A DNA stretch of 64,000 bases, from assembly GCA_963842775.1 (NCBI GenBank), contig CAWJHQ010000002.1, positions 124,001-188,000 of the forward strand, read 5' to 3'. The position numbers were made by a program, and so were the translations under genes. This document shows positions 60,320 to 64,000 of the stretch, one piece after another. Position 1 is the stretch's first letter. Each line of letters begins with the position of its first letter. The notes under the pieces are model-generated. The model was not told the DNA's origin, did not search any database, and saw only the letters and a list, made by a program, of their open reading frames with translations. The stretch is from R-RK-3 sp963842775 (GTDB lineage: Bacteria > Pseudomonadota > Alphaproteobacteria > Rhizobiales > Rhodomicrobiaceae).

Positions 60320-60955
60320 TTGTTTCCCACCTATTCCGAGCGTGAGCGTCTCGCGGACACCCTGGTGCATATAGCCGGGGTGGCTTTCGGCATGATCGGA
60401 GCGACCGCGCTCATGCTGGCCTCGATCGGCAAATTGCCCGCACGCGACATTGCCGGCCTCGCCGTCTATAGCGCCGGGCTGATCGCCATGTTCGCCGCAT
60501 CGGCAATTTACAATCTCGCCCGGAAGCCGGTACTGAAGGAACGGCTGCGCCGCCTGGATCACGCGGCAATTTTCCTCATGATCGCCGGCAGCTATACGCC
60601 CTTCGCGCTGATCAAGATCGGCGGCGAGACGGGGCTTGCGCTGTTGGCCGCCGTCTGGGGCATCGCGCTTTTTGGCATCGCGGTGAAGCTGTGGTTCCCG
60701 CGACGCTTCGACGGGTTGTCGGTTGCGCTCTATCTGGCGCAAGGCTGGGTGATCATTTTTGCGCTCGGGCCGCTGATCGCATCCGTTCCCCAGCGGAGCG
60801 TCGTTCTGCTGCTTGTCGGCGGCTGCATTTACACGGCAGGTGTCGCCTTCCACTTACTGGAGCGGCTGCCGTTTCATAATGTCGTTTGGCATGTTTTCGT
60901 TCTTGGCGGCGCGGTCTCCCAATTCCTGTCCATTTACGAAGCTGTCATACCCTGA
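60320..60955 (+). CDS. Hemolysin III / PAQR family membrane protein (TrhA-like)
   Basis: Seven-helix inner-membrane protein of 211 residues. Family features are YSERERLADTLVHIAGVAFG at the N-terminus, SAIYNLARKPVLKERLRRLD with HAAIFLMIAGSYTPFAL, and AFHLLERLPFHNVVWHVFVL near the end; the Ser, Asp and three His expected at the metal site are visible. The start is TTG 60320. Role in membrane fluidity or lipid homeostasis is inferred from TrhA. Confidence 0.88.
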   Translation: MFPTYSERERLADTLVHIAGVAFGMIGATALMLASIGKLPARDIAGLAVYSAGLIAMFAASAIYNLARKPVLKERLRRLDHAAIFLMIAGSYTPFALIKIGGETGLALLAAVWGIALFGIAVKLWFPRRFDGLSVALYLAQGWVIIFALGPLIASVPQRSVVLLLVGGCIYTAGVAFHLLERLPFHNVVWHVFVLGGAVSQFLSIYEAVIP

Positions 60956-60971
60956 GGGACGATGCCTGGCT

Positions 60972-61412
60972 TCACTGGCCCGGCCGCAAGATCAGCCACA
61001 CGCCGCCGAGCAGCAGAAATGCGCCCATGATCTTCGTCCAACTGATGGGATGCGCTTGCTGCAATACGCCGAAATGATCGAAGACCATCGAAGCGAATAG
61101 CTGCCCCGCAATGACGACCGCGATCATCGCCGCGGCTCCCAGTTTAGGCACGGTGACCGCCGCCTGCCCTACGAAGATCACGCCCGCGAGCCCGGTAAAC
61201 CAAGCGTAGAACGGCACCTTGGCGATCTGCTCGCCAGTCGGGATCGGCGCGCGCATCACCACAAGCATGACGAGAAGCATGATCGTGCCGCCCACGAAGC
61301 TCACAAGCGTCGCCATCAGAGGATCGCCGAATGTCTGGCTCGTGCGCGCATTGATCAGCGCCTGAAGCGGCGCGAAAAAGCCCGCGATCGCCGCGAGCGC
61401 GATATATTGCAT
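60972..61412 (-). CDS. DMT-superfamily membrane protein, YdcZ/DUF606 type
   Basis: A 146-residue protein with five helices: IALAAIAGFFAPLQALINAR, LVSFVGGTIMLLVMLVVMRA, WFTGLAGVIFVGQAAVTVPK, IAVVIAGQLFASMVFDHFG and IMGAFLLLGGVWLILRPG. This is the half-size exporter family PF04657, which may work as a dimer. It converges with the hemolysin III gene. Confidence 0.88.
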   Translation of the reverse strand: MQYIALAAIAGFFAPLQALINARTSQTFGDPLMATLVSFVGGTIMLLVMLVVMRAPIPTGEQIAKVPFYAWFTGLAGVIFVGQAAVTVPKLGAAAMIAVVIAGQLFASMVFDHFGVLQQAHPISWTKIMGAFLLLGGVWLILRPGQ

Positions 61413-61504
61413 GGTCTCTCCGGATCAGGACAAGAGGACAGGCGCTCCTGCCCGAACGCCTGATGCGGCGGGCCGGAGCCGAGATGCAGCGCCGAATTGG
61501 GACA

Positions 61505-62542
61505 CTAGCGCTTGTGTCCTACTACGACCTTGGCGAGAAAGGCCAGCGAGGTTTCCACGCGGTCCAGCCCCATGGCGGTAAAATGCGCCGCCAGATCGTC
61601 GCCGAGATAGTTTTCATAATAGGGTTCATGGAACCGTACCGGAAAGGCTTCCAGCAGGCCGTCATAGTCGGGCCGGTCGCCCCATTGCAGCGAATCGATC
61701 AGCACGTAGATGCCGCCGGGCTTGAGTACCCGAACGACCTCGGCCGTCACCTTGCGGCGCACGTCCTCAGGCAGCTCGTGATAGAGGAAAATCGAGGTCA
61801 CGACGTCCTGGCTGGCGTCCGGCAGCGGCAGCTTCTCGGCATTTCCCTCCATGAGGCGGATCTTGCGCCGGTCGGCCAGGTTCTCTTTCGCCGTCTCGAT
61901 ATAGGCGGCGGAGAGATCGACCCCGGTCATCGGCATGGCCGGGAAGGCCTGCGCCGCCTGCTCGAGGAAGCGCCCCGTTCCGCAGGCGATGTCCAGCAGC
62001 GCCAGCCGGCGCTGATCCTTGCCATGCACATAGGCGGCGATCGGCGGCAGCGCCTGCCTGCGCATCGCACCGGACGCGCCGATGAACAGCGTGTCCACCT
62101 GAATGTCATAAAGCTGCGCCGACTGCTCGCTCAGATAGCCGTCGGTCTGATAGTGGAAATTGCGCGCGTAATAATCGGGAAGGCCCTCGGCCTCGGGCAG
62201 GGCCGCGATTTCCTCGCCGCGCCCCGCAAGCCGGCGCTCGTTGGAGGCCGGAAGATCGGCGAACATCCGGCGCAGCGCCTCGATATGTCCGGCGAGCGAT
62301 GCCTCGTCCTGCATCGGTGGATAGAGGCCCTGGCGCACATTGTCGGCATCGCGCCGCTGCAGCCGCAGCGCCTCGCGGAAAAGTTCGCCTTCGCCCGGCA
62401 CCGGACGGGTCGGCTTGAAGCGCGGCACTCCCTGGCTCAGCTTCGCCACGCGCCGCCCCATGATGCTCGCGATCGCGGCATACCAGCCGGTACGCGCGGT
62501 CTGGTTGGCGAGGTGGGCATAAGCTTCAAGAGTGTTCGGCAT
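61505..62542 (-). CDS. SAM-dependent methyltransferase with long N-terminal region
   Basis: A 345-residue enzyme. The C-terminal half carries LALLDIACGTGRFLEQAAQA (motif I), GVDLSAAYIETAKENL, GNAEKLPLPDASQDVVTSIF and RVLKPGGIYVLIDSLQWGD. The first 170 residues are helical, with FHYQTDGYLSEQSAQLYDIQ just before the fold, as in a group of alphaproteobacterial methyltransferases of unknown substrate. ATG 62542 has GGAG seven bases upstream, so it is preferred over TTG 62548. Divergent from the sirtuin gene, 54 bases apart. Confidence 0.88.
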   Translation of the reverse strand: MPNTLEAYAHLANQTARTGWYAAIASIMGRRVAKLSQGVPRFKPTRPVPGEGELFREALRLQRRDADNVRQGLYPPMQDEASLAGHIEALRRMFADLPASNERRLAGRGEEIAALPEAEGLPDYYARNFHYQTDGYLSEQSAQLYDIQVDTLFIGASGAMRRQALPPIAAYVHGKDQRRLALLDIACGTGRFLEQAAQAFPAMPMTGVDLSAAYIETAKENLADRRKIRLMEGNAEKLPLPDASQDVVTSIFLYHELPEDVRRKVTAEVVRVLKPGGIYVLIDSLQWGDRPDYDGLLEAFPVRFHEPYYENYLGDDLAAHFTAMGLDRVETSLAFLAKVVVGHKR

Positions 62543-62596
62543 CACCAATCTCCGATAATCTTAACTGCGAGTTCAAAGCGAGAATAGCGGGGCGGC

Positions 62597-63304
62597 ATGG
62601 CTGCATTTCAAAGGATCGTCGTGCTGACCGGCGCAGGGCTCTCCGCCGAATCCGGCATCTCCACCTTCCGCGACAAGGATGGCATCTGGGCCAAATATGA
62701 TTATCGCGAGGTGGCGACGCCAGAGGGCTTCATGCGCGATCCGGCGAAGGTGCTGGAATTCTACAATATGCGGCGGCGGCAGGGTGCCGGGGTGCAGCCG
62801 AATGCCGCGCATGTCGCTTTGGCGCGGCTGGAAGCGGAGCATCCGGGCGACGTGCTGATCGTTACCCAGAATGTCGACCGGCTGCATGAGGCGGCCGGCA
62901 GCCGCAAGCTGATCCACATGCATGGCGAGATGGCCCAGAGCCTGTGTCAGCATTGCGGCCAGCGGCACGCCTGGGGCGCGGAGGTACTGAGCGTCGAGAG
63001 TGTCTGCCCGGGCTGCGCGAATGCGGGAGGGCTGCGCCCCGATGTCGTCTGGTTCGGCGAGATGCCCTATCACATGGAGCGCATCTATGACGCACTGGGG
63101 CGGGCCGACCTGTTCATCTCGATCGGCACCAGCGGGACCGTCTATCCGGCGGCCGGCTTCGTCGCGGAAGCGCGCGGCGCGGGCGCGCATACGGTGGAAC
63201 TCAATCTGGAGCCGTCGGAAGGCGTCTCCTATTTCCACGAGACCATCCACGGCAAGGCAACGGAGGTCGTGCCGTCTTATGTGGAGCGGCTGCTGCGGAG
63301 CTGA
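62597..63304 (+). CDS. cobB: NAD-dependent protein deacylase, sirtuin (CobB type)
   Basis: Removes acetyl or succinyl groups from lysines using NAD+. A 235-residue class III sirtuin: VLTGAGLSAESGISTFRDKD (NAD), TQNVDRLHEAAGSRKLIHMH with catalytic His109, zinc cysteines CQHC (117, 120) and CPGC (137, 140), and FISIGTSGTVYPAAGF. Tyr56-x-x-Arg59 in EFYNMRRR matches the Tyr/Arg pair that lets SIRT5 and E. coli CobB accept succinyl-lysine. Confidence 0.93.
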   Translation: MAAFQRIVVLTGAGLSAESGISTFRDKDGIWAKYDYREVATPEGFMRDPAKVLEFYNMRRRQGAGVQPNAAHVALARLEAEHPGDVLIVTQNVDRLHEAAGSRKLIHMHGEMAQSLCQHCGQRHAWGAEVLSVESVCPGCANAGGLRPDVVWFGEMPYHMERIYDALGRADLFISIGTSGTVYPAAGFVAEARGAGAHTVELNLEPSEGVSYFHETIHGKATEVVPSYVERLLRS

Positions 63305-63315
63305 CACGCAGCGTC

Positions 63316-63783
63316 TTATTGCCCGCTGATCGCCGAATTCACCACGCCGAATTTCCGCGTGACCTTCTCGGCGAGCTGTTCGAATTGCGTCTTGTCGTCA
63401 CTGATGGAAAGCATGCGCTGGCAGTCGGGAGCGCAGTGCAGCGATTGGCGTATCGTGCCCTTGTAGAGCGTCACATGCCGGTTGTCGCCTTCGCGGACGG
63501 CGAGCCGGGCGTTGAAAATCTCCCGCCCCTCACTGTCGAGGGCAATGAGGTTGGTCGCGCCGTAGGACTTGCCCGTGATCACCAGCAGACGAGGGCTTTG
63601 CGCGCTGACATCGGCGATTGCCGGATTGCCGACGATGAGCTGTGCGGCGTCCCTGCCCAGCCGGATGAGCGTCGCCTCATCGATGGTCGTCTCCACAAGC
63701 GACGGGTCATCGGCCAGTGCTGCCGCAGGGCAACCGAGCCACGCAACGAGCAAGGCGCAGCATAAAAGGCGATGATTGGCCAT
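63316..63783 (-). CDS. Pilus-assembly N-terminal domain protein (CpaC/RcpA N-domain, PF13629 type)
   Basis: A 155-residue exported protein: signal peptide (LLCCALLVAWLGCPAAALA), then the N-domain of secretin-associated CpaC proteins (ETTIDEATLIRLGRDAAQLI, VGNPAIADVSAQSPRLLVIT, GKSYGATNLIALDSEGREIF). The secretin part of CpaC is absent, and the C-terminus (IRQSLHCAPDCQRMLSISDD) has two cysteines. No tad/cpa genes lie in the window. Such stand-alone domains occur in rhizobia. Confidence 0.85.
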   Translation of the reverse strand: MANHRLLCCALLVAWLGCPAAALADDPSLVETTIDEATLIRLGRDAAQLIVGNPAIADVSAQSPRLLVITGKSYGATNLIALDSEGREIFNARLAVREGDNRHVTLYKGTIRQSLHCAPDCQRMLSISDDKTQFEQLAEKVTRKFGVVNSAISGQ

Positions 63784-63859
63784 GGCGTCCCCCGGGTGAT
63801 GTGCCGGATCATTGGGCGCGCCGCCGGTAAACGATCGCTTAATTCGACCATCCGTGGGA

Positions 63860-64000
63860 CTACTTGGTCTTCTTCTTGGCCGCTTTTGCTGGCGCCTTTG
63901 CGGGCGCCGGTTTTTTCGCCGCTGCAGCCGGCTTTTCGGCGGCGGATTTCGGCCCGGTCGGGGCCTTCTTCATGCCGCCCATCGCGCAAATCAGCTGCCA
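63860..64000 (-). CDS. Lys/Ala/Pro-rich C-terminal tail of a protein cut by the window edge
   Basis: Forty-six codons ending in TAG at 63860: WQLICAMGGMKKAPTGPKSA, then AAEKPAAAAKKPAPAKAPAK and AAKKKTK. The basic, histone-H1-like tail suggests a nucleic-acid or membrane-surface binding segment. An internal ATG could start a small protein, but the frame is open to the edge, so it is probably the end of a longer gene. Confidence 0.5.
   Translation of the reverse strand, partial: WQLICAMGGMKKAPTGPKSAAEKPAAAAKKPAPAKAPAKAAKKKTK

Noticed and set aside
61463..62587. 374-codon plus-strand open frame
   Set aside because: Antisense shadow of the methyltransferase at 61505-62542.

Overview
The window looks like a high-GC alphaproteobacterial chromosome, most probably Hyphomicrobiales (Rhizobiales). 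The evidence is a glutamate/aspartate gltIJKL operon, several rhizobial-type CUT2 sugar importers, a Caulobacter XylB-like sugar dehydrogenase, an IF-1 with a Gly/Arg-rich tail, and three kinds of long extragenic palindromes of the sort common in this order. The genus cannot be fixed from the window. A technical point affects the whole annotation: at least thirteen otherwise intact genes are broken by single-base frameshifts, and in nearly every case removing one base restores a family-length protein. These are treated here as genes with a probable sequence error, not as dead genes.

Layout. 0.1-6.3 kb (minus strand): a ferric-iron type ABC permease translationally coupled to glyQ, then the gltIJKL acidic amino acid importer. 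6.7-8.1 kb: a DUF817 membrane protein and a single-domain response regulator. 8.3 kb: tRNA-Pro(CGG). From the tRNA to about 23.5 kb is an accessory region: a PQQ methanol dehydrogenase of lanthanide type (XoxF-like) with three or more c-type cytochromes, an orphan HlyD operon, an AI-2E permease, small secreted proteins, and a set of gene remnants (AspT exchanger, P-type ATPase, aldehyde dehydrogenase, cyclic-nucleotide-binding protein, DyP peroxidase).

23.5-40.8 kb is a sugar uptake and oxidation locus: three complete CUT2 ABC importers, two LacI-family regulators, an extended SDR, a sugar dehydrogenase SDR, an L-glyceraldehyde-3-phosphate-reductase-like aldo/keto reductase and a haloacetate-dehalogenase-like hydrolase. 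A perfect LacI-type palindrome lies upstream of the third importer. No sugar kinase or isomerase is present, which fits oxidative (dehydrogenase-led) sugar catabolism.

40.8-64 kb is mostly housekeeping and signalling: two closely related hybrid histidine kinases about 14 kb apart, a CaiB-type CoA transferase, hypoxanthine phosphoribosyltransferase, RecQ, an envelope-glycosylation set (GtrB, GtrA, YdjC/HpnK deacetylase, YfhO-like giant membrane protein), a methyltransferase divergent from an IclR regulator with an operator at its own start codon, an epoxide hydrolase, a VOC protein, a CAP-domain protein, infA, a hemolysin-III membrane protein, a DMT-like permease, a second methyltransferase, a CobB-type sirtuin and an orphan pilus-assembly N-domain protein. 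No CRISPR array, integrase or transposase was seen.
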